A stretch of DNA of 64,000 nt from Panicum virgatum (lineage: Eukaryota > Streptophyta > Magnoliopsida > Poales > Poaceae): contig NC_053136.1 of the NCBI RefSeq assembly GCF_016808335.1, positions 3,888,531-3,952,530 of the forward strand, in the 5' to 3' direction. Below are positions 36,697-49,150 of this stretch, piece by piece (position 1 is the stretch's first letter; every line of letters starts with the position of its first letter). Below the pieces are notes generated by a model. That model did not search any database. It was given only the letters and a program-made list of their open reading frames with translations, and was not told where the DNA came from. The position numbers and the translations under genes are program-made.

Positions 36697-36722
36697 TCGG
36701 TGACATCACAGATATTTGCAAA
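36697..36722 (+). repeat. Short displaced copy of an AIFM2-like exon 3 end
   Basis: The stretch GCTATCGGTGACATCACAGA, continuing TATT, differs by one base from the end of exon 3 at 38355-38379. It sits next to a T run about 0.5 kb upstream of the gene's start codon. Probably a microduplication or remnant of a larger copy. Confidence 0.6.
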
Positions 36723-37196
36723 AGAAAGATTTTTTTAATAAATAAATAAACACGAAAGGAGCAAAGACAAAGAGGTATCGCCGTATCGGGCAGAAGGCAA
36801 AGGATTCCTTTCGTCTAGTTTTTTTAAATCGAAATTCCTTTCTTCTTGATGTACTCTACAGTAGAAGTTGACGAATTTAAAAGAGATATTTATGCCCAAC
36901 GAACGCGGTTTTTCCGCCGGCGCGTCGCGTTCGGCCGGCGACTCTAGCGATGGTGGGGCTGCCATGGAGCTCCACCGCCCCTATCTCGGCCGTCGATTCG
37001 CCAGCGGACGGCGGGATGCGGAGGGGCACCCGGTTCCTTTTTTAATTTTTAGCCGCCAGCTTGACAGATCCAGCCTTAATCCCACTCGAGCTTGATTAAC
37101 TAGCGCTAAACCGGGGGCGTGAGCTGCAGTTAAGCAGTTTGCTGGCGGGGGAGCTGTCACCTGGTGGGCGCCGGCTCGAGCGAGAGCTGAGAAGCG

Positions 37197-39507
37197 ATGG
37201 CGGCAGCCGCGGGGTCGGGGAAGGCCAGGGTGGTGGTGGTCGGCGGCGGCGTCGCCGGCTCCATCCTCGCCAAGACCATGCAGGGCCACGCCGACGTCGT
37301 CCTCGTCGACCCGTAAGCCTCGGCTACTCGGCTCCGGCCCCTCTCCGTTTTTCTGTCGGTTTGGCCCCCTCCCCGTGCAGACCACATGCTTGCGGAAATG
37401 CCAAGTCGTTCTCTGGTGCTTGCTACCGTTTGTGCCCGTGCTCCCACGGGCGGATCGGGCCGTGTGATTCGGCGGGTTGATTTTGCCCCTGCTGACTCTG
37501 GATGCAAACAGGATAAGAGACCTGACTGGTGCTTGAGAATCCGGGAGAACGAAATGGGGTGCTTTTGTGCTATTCCTTCTAATCACAGGAAGGAGTACCT
37601 GGAGATCCCCTGGGCTGAACTGAGGTCAATGGTTGAGCCATCTTTCGCTGAGAGATCATTGATCTATCACAAAGATTACCTCACCGATGCAACCATCGTA
37701 ACGTCTTCTGCAGTCAGTATCACTAATGATGCCGTCCTGACAGCTGACGGTCAATCTCTTCCGTATGATTATCTCGTCATAGCGACTGGCCATGCGTTGA
37801 CTTCTCCTGGCAGCAGAGCTGAGAGGATAAAAGAATTCCAGAGAAGTAACTGCAATCAAGCCACATACTGAAAAACAGTTTTGTCGCCTTCCCTAACCTA
37901 CTTATACTTTGTTTTGTATGCTTGCTGCAGATAATGAGAAGATAGAATCATCAGGTTCTGTACTGATAATTGGGGCGGACCAACTGGTGTTGAACTAGCT
38001 GGAGAGATTGTGGTAGACTACCCGGACAAGAAGGTGACCCTTATCCATAGAGGACCACGTCTAGTCGAATTCATTGGAGATAAGGCATCAAAGAAGACTC
38101 TTGATTGGCTGACTTCAAAGAAAGTTGATGTGCTTCTTCAGCAATCAGTTGACTTAGGTTCATTATCGGATACCGAAAAGGTGTACAAAACATCAGGTGG
38201 AGAAACAGTAACTGCTGATTGCCATTTTGTATGCATTGGTAAGCCACTGAGTTCATCGTGGCTACATGACACCATCCTTAAGGAATCTTTGGATAACAAA
38301 GGGAGGGTAATGGTGGAGAAGGACCTACGAGTGAAAGGTTATAACAACGTTTTTGCTATTGGTGACATCACAGATATTCCTGTAAGTCTATGCTTTGAAC
38401 TTATTGTTCTCCTTTTTGCGACTGTTGCTGTCTTCGTATTGATTCCTCTTTTTTTTGGACCAGCTTGAATTTAATTCCATAGAATACCAATCACCCAAAT
38501 TTATGCAAACTGAACATTCTTAATGAGTGCGTATCTATGTAGACTGATTATTCTCATTTGTCAGACCAGCAACAAATTTAAATTTTGTATACAGCAAGTG
38601 TTTGGTTGGCCTAAATGTGATAATACCAATGCTTTGCAAAGAGTGAATATTCTGCAAGAGGGCGTGCCTTTGTACACTGATATGTAGTCGCAATCAGCAG
38701 TTCACTTCTTTTGCCTTTTGACGCACACTGCTTTTCATGTAACCTGAAGCCCTTAACCATTTTCTTCATAGTATCCGTTAAAGTTTTCAGTTATTTTGGG
38801 AACTGTTCATTCCATCATAATTTAACTATCCTTTAACAATCATGACGATGGGGTAACTCTGTTCACAAAGGCCACTGCTACAAGAAAGTCATCAACTTAT
38901 TCCATCTACACCCATGGCCTTACACCCCTTATGAATTGAGTAATCCACGATAAACTTATTCTTGGAGGTTAATAGTTTTTCTGCTAAAAGATATTAAAGT
39001 CTCATTGCCCTACTATTAAAGTTGTTCCTTAATTATGTTGTTGTGGGGAGAAACTTGTCCATATAGTGGAGAGTGATTACCGATCATTACAATTCATGTT
39101 CCTTCATTTTTATATTGTTCATGCCTCCGTGGAGGAACCTCGGTTAGAAAACAGGGGCCATAGAGCATCATCATCAATTTTTAATTTAGGAAATGGTGAC
39201 TTGATCCAAAAACTATGAATTATTGAAGCTAATGTCTATTAATGTTCAGGAAATCAAACAAGGGTACCTCGCCCAGAAGCATGCACTACTGGTGGCAAAG
39301 AACCTGAAACTACTGATCAAGGGTTCCCCAAACACCAAACTGGCAACTTACAGCACTGGCTCTCCGATGGCACTGGTCTCTCTTGGAAGGAAGGAAGGGG
39401 TGGCTCAGTTACCATTCCTGACAATCAGTGGGTGCTTACCAGGCAAGATCAAGTCTCGGGATCTATTCATAGGCAAGACAAGGAAGCAGATGGGCCTGAA
39501 TGGTTGA
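37197..39507 (+). CDS. AIFM2/FSP1-like FAD-dependent NAD(P)H oxidoreductase, with a 1-bp frameshift
   Basis: There are four exons: 37197-37312, 37589-37845, 37931-38381 and 39250-39507, all with GT-AG borders; about 360 residues if the frame is kept. The N-terminus has a Rossmann FAD motif (VVVVGGGVAGS) and the middle has YDYLVIATGH. Exon 3 has the second, NAD(P)H-binding Rossmann motif (VLIIG, then PTGVELAGEI), and it ends with the FAD-contact motif NVFAIGDITDIP. Exon 4 has QGYLAQKHALLVAKNL. This is the order of the AIFM2/FSP1 (AMID) group, which oxidises NAD(P)H and reduces quinones. Oddity: at about 37968 the G run has four G where the motif needs five, shifting the frame inside the second glycine motif; downstream reading resumes cleanly. 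It is either a recent null allele or a homopolymer consensus error. Confidence 0.85.
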
Positions 39508-39529
39508 CTTCATCCGTGGAAGCATGGAA

Positions 39530-40700
39530 ATGAAACTTCCTGTGCCCTAGTTTTCAGACAAGGAAATGGAATTTCTTCAAATAAAGAATGTGCTGTGCTG
39601 ATATGCCCTGTATTTGTGCAAATGTGATGGTGTGGTTGCCTGAATGGTGGTGAGCAAAGTGTGTTATGTACATGGCTGATTGGTAATGAACAAAGTGTAT
39701 GCTATGTACATGTATTTTTATGGAAGAAAGTTATGTGTATGTATACAAGGACCCTTTTGGTCCAATACAATGTCATGTCATGTTCAAACAATGAGCGCAT
39801 TTGTTTGCTGGTAAAAAGCTAACATGAATTCTCTTTGCTTGTTGGCAACAATGCCAGCAATGGCAATTTGATGCCTATGGGGCGGGCCTGTGGGTGGAGA
39901 TTGGAGAAGATCCATGTCCCTGTCAGGGGCAGTGCCTATTAAAAGGCGCTCCTGGGCCCGAACTGGATGTAATAGAATGGTGCTTTCTCCAGAAAAAGGA
40001 AAAAAAGAGAAGGCTGGGAGCCTGTCTGACACTGGCATGCACTGCTGAGAAATGAGGAAAACATTTTGGTAAATTTCTTTTTTTTGGTATCATATTTCCT
40101 GTCTTTCCATGAGCCATCAAGTGAGTGAGACATGTCATTCTATGCATGGCCAATCCATTTGGTCTGGTCCTATGGGTCTGGTGCAGGCTACTACATATGT
40201 CATGTGCACCACTGCTCATCCGTTTCATGGATTCTGAAGCTTTGACTTTCGCGGTTTTGCCTATGCTTGGATCCTTATCGCAAATTGTAACTGCTTTCAA
40301 TGGCGATGAACTAATGAGAAGGACAAGTGGACTAACCTCTCCTCATACTTTACATCATTGCAAGCATCATGCTCAGTCCTAATGTCTTTTTTTTTTCTTT
40401 TAAAAAAAGTCCCATTGTCATTATGCTGGGTTTCTCTCTCTAAGTCATGCTTCCGAAGCTACAGCCATGATGTTCACTCCCACACTCATTATCTTTCAGG
40501 ACTTGACCTGGACCTTTATCTTCTTATTAGGATCATGGGATGCAGAAGAAAAAAGCTGAAGCATAGCACTAGAGGATTGCCGGACGAAGCTGGCTCTTGA
40601 AGCTCATTTTTTCTTTCTTTCTTTTCTTGTTTCTCACGCTAATTTCCTGGCTGCCCTGTGATCTGAATCCAAATGAACGTGACCTTAATTTGGGGGCAGG
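39530..40700. other. 3' flank of the AIFM2-like gene and intergenic DNA
   Basis: The first 250 bases are probably 3' UTR. The rest has only short open frames on both strands and T-rich runs. No gene is supported. Confidence 0.45.
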
Positions 40701-40707
40701 TGCGCAA

Positions 40708-40984
40708 GGGTGTGTTTAGATCTCTCAAAAACTCCAAACTTTCCATCACATCGAAATCACATCGAAATATTAAATATAGCAAATGACTCATGCATGAAGT
40801 ACTAAATGTAAGTAACTAAAAAACTAATTGCATAGTTTTGATGTACGTTGCGAGACGAATCTTTTAAGCCTAGTTAGGTCATGGTAGGACAATATTTACC
40901 ACAAACAAACGAAAAATGCTACAATTTATTACAGTGTCCGATGTGACTTTTTCTACCCGTTTTCCAGGAATCTAAACACAGCCC
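40708..40984. mobile_element. MITE-like element (GGGTGTGTTTAGATC type)
   Basis: Left end GGGTGTGTTTAGATC; right end GAATCTAAACACAGCCC is its inverted relative. Core TTTTAAGCCTAGTTAGGTCA. Confidence 0.75.
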
Positions 40985-41743
40985 AAATTGAATACCTCAA
41001 GCTACGATTTTGCAAGGGCCAAAGCTACACCTTGCCCACTTGTGTGTGGGCCCACGGCCGGACAGGACGCGTTGCCGTCTGATTTGTCGAGTCTGTATCA
41101 GCAGGCTGCACCGCTGCAAGCCTGCAAGCGCCTACTGTACTAAACCAGCAGCCAGAAAAGAAATCTTATCATCTTAACAGCGCGCCTATCCTAATCTCCC
41201 CATTACCGCTCCTGATCACATCATATTTGATGCCATCACGCTAACCACCGCGGGAACCCTATTTTTTTTCTCACATCATCCCGACTCCTTGGAAACACGT
41301 ACTGTACAGAAGAGCTGCGTATCATTACGAATAGATCCTTCCGTACGAGGCATCACGAACGCATAATAAGAAAAGGGAACTAATTTGGGTACAATAATTA
41401 TGGAATTATGGAAATAGTTGTGCCCAGACCCAAAGTTCAGACAATCCCCTGGACGTGGGTTTCAGGTGACCTTTTCCGATCATTGGTTAGCTGCAGCCGA
41501 CCCATTTGATGCTGTTGCCACCCACTTCATTAGTTTGCCCATTGCCCTTCTACAAAGGAAGCTGTATGTGTACCTGTGTGGTGACACGCGGGTTAATGCT
41601 GGGTTAGTGCTGCTTCACTAGAGGAATTTAATTAGCTCAAAGAGGCCACTATAAGCGCCCACGACCTAACAGACAAACCACGCACGCGCGCAACGAACCT
41701 GAATCGAGCACAGCCATCTTTGCGTCCGCCTCAGTATGTGGAG
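40985..41743. other. Intergenic DNA, no supported gene
   Basis: Only short open frames. Nothing recognisable. Confidence 0.45.
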
Positions 41744-41971
41744 AACTTGTTTAGTTCGCGAAATTTTTTAGATTTTGATACTGTAACACTTTCGTTGTTA
41801 TTTGACAATTAATGTCCAATTATGAACTAATTAGGCTTAAAAGATCCGTCTCGTGCTAATCAGTTAGACTGTGTAATTAGTTATTTTTTCAACTACACTT
41901 AATACTCCATGCATGCGTCCAAACATTCGATGTGACGGATATTATAAAAATTTTTTGGGAACTAAACAGGG
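41744..41971. mobile_element. MITE-like element (CTTGTTTAGTTC type)
   Basis: Left end ACTTGTTTAGTTCGCGAAAT; right end GGGAACTAAACAGGGTTAG. Core CTAATTAGGCTTAAAAGATC. Confidence 0.75.
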
Positions 41972-42300
41972 TTAGTTCCTTTTTTTCCCAAGAAGATAAA
42001 CCCGAATGCACCTGCCGTGTAATATAATTGTTCGAAAAAGGTAAATCGTAGAATTCATTTAGCGTGAACAGTGAAGAAATCTTGAATATTCACGCAAGGG
42101 GAAAAACAAACTAAACTGTTAACAAGATAGGGCTATTGGGTAAGCTAATCCATTAGCTAGGTAGCTGGAATTAGTTAGGTTGAATCAGCTAATTAGATTC
42201 TTGCTATCTGGATATATAGAATGATTTTTTGAGGGAAATATATAGAATGATTTTAGCTAGGCATTAACGGGTCATATCTGAATCCACACAGCTAAAATTA

Positions 42301-42522
42301 GGCTGTGTTTAGTTCGCAAAAAGTTTGTATTTTGATACTGTAACATATTTCGTTATTATTTGACAATTGATGTTTAATCGTAGACTAATTAGATGTAAAC
42401 AATTCATCTCGTTCTAATCAGTTATACTATATAATTAGTTATTTATTTCAACTGTATTTAATGCTCCGTGCATATGTCTAAATATTCGATATAACGAGTA
42501 CCGCAGAATTTTTTTTGAGAAA
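42301..42522. mobile_element. MITE-like element (GGCTGTGTTTAGTTC type)
   Basis: Left end GGCTGTGTTTAGTTCGC; core GATACTGTAACATATTTCG. The right end is eroded. Confidence 0.65.
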
Positions 42523-42592
42523 GTACTCTAGAAAGAAAGGTATATTACCACATTACAGTACATGTACAGTACAAGTCAACAATTCCCACCAG

Positions 42593-42805
42593 GTCCTTGT
42601 TTAGTTGCAATTTTTTTGGAATTTTGGTACTGTAGTACCTTCGTTTGTATTTGATAATTATTATCTGATCATAGATTAACTAGGCTCAAAAGATTCATCT
42701 CGCAAATTACAGACAAACTGTGTAATTAGTTATTTTGTTTAGCTATATTTAATACTTCATATATGCGTTCAAATATTCGATGTGATGAAAAATCACGTAA
42801 AATTT
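42593..42805. mobile_element. MITE-like element (GGTCCTTGTTTAGTT type)
   Basis: Left end GGTCCTTGTTTAGTTGC; core TTTGGTACTGTAGTACCTTC and AACTAGGCTCAAAAGATTCA. The right end fades near AAAATTTTGAAATTTTGG. Confidence 0.65.
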
Positions 42806-43153
42806 TGAAATTTTGGATGCAAAGGCCCAAATTGCCGCACGATCTCCCGTCTTCATTCCCTTGCCATTGCCGCACGATCTCCCGTCTTCGTTCCCTTGCC
42901 ATGGTACGCACGGCCAGAAGAAAAACGTACTTTGATAAAAAAAAAGAAGAAAAACGTACTACTACCACGTTACGTTTGTCACGTGCCCGCGCACTCCACG
43001 TTTACCGTGCTGCGTCCCCTCCCCGCCCGGGCCCACTCCCCGTGCAAAAATACCTGAGCACGCACGCAGGCGACAGCCCCCGGACCTGGCCCGTCATAAA
43101 TGGCCTCGGATCCACCCGGGGGGAGGAAGGAATCCAAGCCAAACCAGGACGAA

Positions 43154-43175
43154 CCCCCCCCCCCCCCCCCCCCCC
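43154..43175. repeat. Poly-C run, 22 bases
   Basis: A C homopolymer upstream of the RING-H2 gene, in its promoter or untranslated first exon. The exact length is not reliable in most assemblies. Confidence 0.8.
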
Positions 43176-43179
43176 AAAC

Positions 43180-44644
43180 CCCCACTCGCTTCTTCGCCTC
43201 TCGCCTCCTCCACTCCCACCTCGGCGGCGTCACCTTCCCCTCCCCGCGCGCGGGCAGCCGGGCAGGGCGTCCAATACGGCGTCGCGCTTGGGGCGCCTTC
43301 CGAGGCGGAAGCGGGCCCCCTCCCCCCTTATCGAGCTCTCTGGACCGGGTGCTCTCGAGCGGAGGCTTCTAGGATCGGGAGGTGATCGATCGATGCTGTG
43401 AGGTTTTGCTTTTTTTCCTCCTCCCGTTTCATTTTGTTGTTTGGCATGGGCCGGCGTGATTCGGCGGGTTTTGCCCATCGGTTTCGGAACGTTCGGTTTG
43501 TTAGAAGGATCATCGCGCGTCTCGGGCTGGGAAATGGAAGGGAGTTTCGGTTTAATTTCTTGGGCGTGGTTATCTTCAAACGGTTCAGCCCTTCGGGGAG
43601 CAGTTAACCTGATTAGATTTCAAACGAATGATGTCATCGCACTCCCTTCTTCAATGATAATGTCATGATCAGTGGAGTGTGGTCCCGGATCCCTTTTTTT
43701 TTGGCTTATCTGCAAAATATTGTCTGCGGATTAAGGTTATATTCAAGCTTGAAATTATGAGGTTATCTTTCCTCTCCTGTACCGAGCTTTGGCGTCCTAC
43801 TGGCCTGTCCCAAATTCTCTCTGATTTGAAATTCTCTCTGATTTGGTCCTGTCCCAAATTCACTTTGATTTGGTTACAGATGTTGGGTCCTGTCTGTTGT
43901 TGATCCGGAAGGTGAGTTGGTACGTGGTAGTGGTACCACCAGCACCTCGGACGTGGTTGCTTTTGATACAGGCTTTAAAAGTTAAAAAAAATCAGGTGAT
44001 AGAGCTCACCTTGTGCCCTGTGCTCTGAAAAGCGATTATGGTTATTGATTCTACAAGTGTGGCGTGCTAGGCAAAAGTGTATCTTAATAAGTAGTGACTA
44101 GGTTGTGAATGCTAAGGGGCGATTTGACTGTATACCTGTTGCCCTTACTAATCTTTAGGGCATAACATTCTTCCAGGGTTTATGTTCTATCTGCCATTTG
44201 GAATTGTCCATATAATTAACGGCTAGTATTAAGGATATCTGCTGAAACTTGAGTGCATTTTTCATTGCGCAGTGAGAGGGTGTTTGGATGAGGGATATTC
44301 ACGTGGCAATTTATAGGACATGACCATCCAGTTATATATCCGCGAGCCAAATAGACCCTTGATCATACTTGATTTTTATACATTAAATTTCATAATCTCT
44401 CTACTTTTTTGTTGTGGTACTGGGGATAGTTTGCTGAAACCTTGGTCATAGTGGGATTGTTGATGCTAATATTAGTTCCAAAGTGGTTTATTATCTGCTT
44501 TAAAAGGTATCCATTCTCAAAATATCCAGGGGCATTTTTCTAAATGTTCTTGCTCATTATTATCTGCATCCATCCTCCAGGTTTTGTTGTTTGCTGACCT
44601 TTACCAAATTATCTACAAATCTGCACAAGTATAAGATACTGCAG
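43180..44644 (+). other. Probable non-coding first exon and first intron of the RING-H2 gene
   Basis: A GC-rich, CT-rich stretch at about 43180-43390 looks like a 5' UTR exon, with possible donors at GGGAG|GTGATC (43381) or GTGAG|GTTTTG (43400). A 3' splice site ATACTGCAG ends at 44644, just before the coding exon. No other gene is seen. Confidence 0.45.
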
Positions 44645-44679
44645 AAGGATTCTCGTGGTGTCTATTGTGGACTAATTGC

Positions 44680-47410
44680 ATGGAGGAATATTCAGACAGG
44701 AGATCCAGAACAGAAATTGCATTTCGCGGGAGGGGTTCCAGATTCTCTTATCAAAATCAAAGTCCTGAAGAGAGGACTAATCACAACAGTGATGGACCGG
44801 GAAGCAGCACTAGACTCGATCCTATGAAAACGGGAGTTACTGATAATCAAGAAAGACCAAGATATCTGCATGATTCGTTTAAATCTTCAAGCTCAAAAGT
44901 GGGGCATGCAAGTTCCTCCAAATTTCCACTTAGAAAGTTTGAGGAAAAGCGAAGGCAGCCTTTGTCGACAGGGGTTGACATTGCTGAAAGTGGTAGAAGA
45001 AAGGCTGAACCCTTCAAGCAGCTGGAGAGTAGTAAGAAAATCATTGTAGGTGATGAGAGTTCAGACACTCTGCGGATAGAATCAAAAGGTTTTACTACTG
45101 AACAAGGTCGTTTGTTAACACCTGGTCCAGAATGCTCTCATTTTGCTGGTCCTTCAGGTGTTTCTGCACATAGAGCCGAGTCCTTGGTCCGAACTGCTTC
45201 ACTAAGTTCTAGGACACATAGACAGAAAGAGAAAGAGGTGAATTTGGGTACTCCAGGAGCATGTTCTTCATCTTTGACTAATCGGTCTACTATGCCTAGA
45301 AATTCCACCACTGGTGTGAGGCCAGCTTATGGTCATGTTAGTGGAGTACAGAGACGTGGTCTTAAAAACCTTGGTTGTACTTCAGCACCTGATGTTCAGC
45401 CTTCAGGTTGTTCATCTGATTCTGTTTATAGTAGGAGGTTTGAGTTCATGAGAAAGAGGGCTTCTGATCCTGAAAGCTTTTCCAGATCAAGGAGCTTTAG
45501 TGGACCGTCTAATTCAGATCACTCATCTCCAACATATATTCGCGATACTGGTCCCAGAATCAGAATGAATGAATCATTACTTTCTCAACAAATAATAGAA
45601 AGCAGAAGCAGAAACCAACAGGAATCAGCAGTTTCAGTTAGGACAAGACGACCTTCTCATGCCACTACACTGAGGGCTCCTGATGAACGAGCAGATGGCA
45701 TGCTTTCTTTGCATGAGTCATCCACAAGGAATGGGCAATCAGCTCAGGAACATCTTTCACTGGAAGAAGTCTCCACCGAGAGTTCAATAAGACCATTGTT
45801 TGCGGAATTACCTCATGATATTTACTCATTTAGTCATTATCAAAGCTCGAATTCTCAAGCTGAAAGAGGAAGACCAAGCTCCCTTTTCGAAGAAAGTCCT
45901 CCACAAATGTTCCATGGACTCATGGGGGAGAGAGATGGTCATAGACGCATAAGCATGGGAGGAATTGCAGAGGTTGTTGTTTAAAATGTTTCCCATAGTG
46001 GTTCCAGCTATTCTATTATTGTTGTTACATCTTATGTTAGATTAATTCAGTTGTATATATATTGGTACTGTTCTCAATTTTGATAAATGGCCTTAACTTT
46101 GACTAAGGAGGTGGTGAGAGTATAAAAGTTTCAGGACTAAAATAGATTTATTTTCTGTAGGTTTTACTAGCATTACAGAGGTCTGAACAACAAGCTGAGC
46201 TGGCTTATGAGGTTAGTTGCCTGGTATTCGTTGCCCAAAAAACTTAAAGGCTAATCTGTTCCATGGTGCATTTCACTGAACTGTTGGATAACTCTCTTTT
46301 CTTTTCTTTTTTGCAGCAATTGCTGGTGCTGGAAACTAATCTATTCCTTGGTGCCTTTGCATCCCATGATAGACATAGAGACATGCGGATGGATATCGAC
46401 AATATGTCATATGAGGTATTTTCTTCGTCGTTCAAACCTAAAGGCTGAAGGGGTTTTGCTAGAGATTGCTTTTCTTCCAGGAACATCCCTTATTTGGCAT
46501 TTGAAGCTCTTGCTATGATTTGTGTACTACCTTTGGCCATTATGATGGAATCCTTGTTCATAACATACTTACACGAGGTGCTTGCATTTCCTTCTGATCA
46601 GGAATTACTGGCACTAGAAGAGAGAATAGGTTCTGTAAGCACAGCCCTTTCTGATGAGCAGTTTGCGAAATGCCTCAGAAGAAGCATATATTGTCCAGTT
46701 GCTACAGGAGTAAATAAATCAGTCATAGATGACATAAAATGCAGCATATGCCAGGTACTATGTGATCAGTATTTCTCTGTTGTATAAACAATAAACAAAA
46801 CACATATAAAGATGAACATCAGGCACTTTTGTTTTCCCATGAGGAACTGATAAGGCAGTGGGGAAGTGAATATGAGTTACTGGGAACTGGTAATTTTGGA
46901 CACTAAGTGCAATATGTTTAATTTTGGCATTGAACAATGGTCGTTAAGCATTGTTTACATTTCTCACTGAATTTAATTGCAGTTATTAAAATGTACTGTT
47001 ACACTGTTTACTGGATTCCTGGAAATGTAAATAGCACTGTTTATGCTTGCTTCTTCAGTATCCTTGTTATCGTAAGTCTTAACTGTTGTACCCTTCAATC
47101 TACCATATTCAGAAGCGACTGCATCCACTGTTTTAATCCCACACCACCACCACACGACACCAATTTCAGTTAACCACACGCCCTTATCTGAAGGGAGCGG
47201 AGCAAAATATTCTGCCATGCATTACTTAATCAGGAAATCTTTACTGAAATTTACACCTGCCTGTTCCAGGAAGAGTACAAGGAGGGTGAAGAAATTGGGC
47301 GGTTGCCATGTGAACACCGGTACCATGTGTGCTGCATTGGCCAGTGGCTTAGGCAGAAAAACTGGTGTCCAGTATGTAAAGAGTCAGCAGTACCTTCGAT
47401 GGTGGACTAA
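44680..47410 (+). CDS. RING-H2 E3 ubiquitin ligase, MBR1/MBR2-like
   Basis: There are five coding exons: 44680-45972, 46161-46211, 46317-46415, 46602-46754 and 47270-47410, all with GT-AG borders and in phase, for 578 residues. The long first coding exon is Ser/Arg-rich and probably disordered (MEEYSDRRSRTEIAF). Later exons give LLALQRSEQQAELAYE and LLALEERIGSVSTALS. The C-terminus is a RING-H2 finger from about residue 528: CSIC, then LPCEHRYHVCC, then NWCPVCK, giving C-x2-C ... C-x-H-x2-H-x2-C ... C-x2-C. The long disordered region plus C-terminal RING-H2 is the layout of plant MBR1/2-like ligases, some of which act on the Mediator subunit MED25; the target here is unknown. The ATG at 44680 is the first in the exon with the right frame. 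All RING ligands are intact. Confidence 0.88.
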
Positions 47411-47713
47411 TCCAAGGATGTTTCAAGCTAGTATGTATCTGGTGCCCATGACTGTACATGTGAACATGTGAATAATATGGGCTAGGTTCCCTCTAGTTTC
47501 TGAATATCAGATACTTGGATTCCGTATGGCCCTGGAACTCTGGAAGACTCCTTAAAGTGCTATTGGAATGGATCGAATCACTGGTCGATGATTAAATTAC
47601 GTTAAGTTCAATCACGAGAGCAGCCCTTTCTTGTTGCAAGATGATGACCATTCCATTCCTGGAACCAGAAACACCTCGAAGCTTTTAATAAATGTTATGT
47701 CAAGCCTTCTCGC

Positions 47714-47990
47714 CAGTGTTGTAAATGGTACGGATATTTTCCGATCGTATTCGAATTTGATCAGGTCTGAAAGGATTTTTATCCGTTCGAATTCGATTCT
47801 GAGTATTCAATATCCGTAACCGACCTGTATCCGAGTACTCACAAGTTACATTTTATGATGTCGATACCCATTACAATCTTATCTAGCAAATACTAATATT
47901 ATTCGTATTCGGCTCTGTTTTCGAAGAAAAATATGAAAACAAATACGATGTCAGTAATATCCTTCCGCATTCGATCTGTTTACATCCCTA
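47714..47990. mobile_element. Non-autonomous hAT element with perfect 8-bp TSD
   Basis: Left end CAGTGTTGTAAATGG, right end GTTTACATCCCTA. Flanked by CTTCTCGC at 47706-47713 and 47991-47998. The 8-bp duplication and TAGGGATGTAAAC-type end place it in the hAT superfamily. The interior is rich in GATATTC/TTCGAAT-like short inverted motifs. Confidence 0.85.
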
Positions 47991-47999
47991 CTTCTCGCT

Positions 48000-49150
48000 T
48001 TATTTTTGTTGAGTGGGAACACTTGAGCTTGGAATGTCCCGCAAAGTTGCTTCGTAGAATTACAGTGCTTACAAGATGAAATTGACTGGGAGTATTTCCG
48101 CCCCCCTTTTTTTACTTAGGGGTTCCATAAATAAATGCTGCTGATATTATAAATTTTATTCTGCGGCCACACTCAGCAGCGTTAGAGAGAGAAGATCAGT
48201 AACCAAGATGAAACTGTTACGGCATACGGTAGCATTTGAAATTTTACTCTTTTCTTCCAAAAAAAATGCGTTGGAGTTTTTCATTCAGTACATATTTACA
48301 TTTGAATTTTCAAGGGCTGCGCTAGATGCCAGAGATTCTGTGGCTAATGACAAACTCTCGGCCCATGTCACTTCTTACATGATATTGGTCGAAGCTGTTG
48401 TCTTTCTTGCATGATCGAGAGCTACAAATGGGATGGCGCCGCACCACACCACCGCCTGCCCTGTGGATATTGTCGCCCATATTGACCACGCCTGGCGTTG
48501 GCAAGGCAGGGGCGAAGCTACTTGAGCTTCACTGGGGCGGTCGCCAGCGGCGTCGTCCCGGAGGAGCTGCGCCAGCATCGCGGAGCTAGCCGGCGTCCTC
48601 GAGCCGGGATAGGTAGGCGTTGATGGCGCCGCACTCGCCAAAACAGAAGCCAACCGAAACAGCGAGGCGGACGCTGGCCAGCGCATCGCCGATTCGTCGT
48701 AGAGCAAGCAGGCCATGGAGCGCTAGACGCTTGCCGAACTGGAGCATCAGGTGGATGGGGCCTTGGCTCGGGTACGGTAGAAGGAACAGGCAGGAGGCAG
48801 CTACCGCCACTGCCACCGCCGGCGGCTGTCAGCTTGCCATCACTGTGCGGTGTGGGATGAAGTTGCGGCTCCCCATGGCGGCGCGGGTGTGGAGGGCGGA
48901 GACGCCGATGACGGGTAAGTGGGCTGCCGCGGGTTACCCGAATCAACCCGCTTCTGCGGAGTGGGCTGAAATACTGAATTATATGGGCCCAATGGGTTGA
49001 CGTATCGGAGTTGCCCGCGCCGCTTGCAACATGACTCCTCCGGCACGCATCTTGCCGGCCGCCGCCGCCTTCATCGGCGGCAAGGCACCTTGTGACCTTT
49101 CAAAACCCCCCAATTTGTCTCTAATTTCCCAATCTGTCTCCAGGTAGGTC
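48000..49150. other. Intergenic DNA with an unrecognised GC-rich remnant
   Basis: At 48500-48950 the minus strand has a frame reading MAVAVAASCLFLLPYP and later SVGFCFGECGAINAYLSRLE (48586-48816), which looks protein-like but is short and preceded by stops. I do not recognise it. The rest is featureless. Confidence 0.35.
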
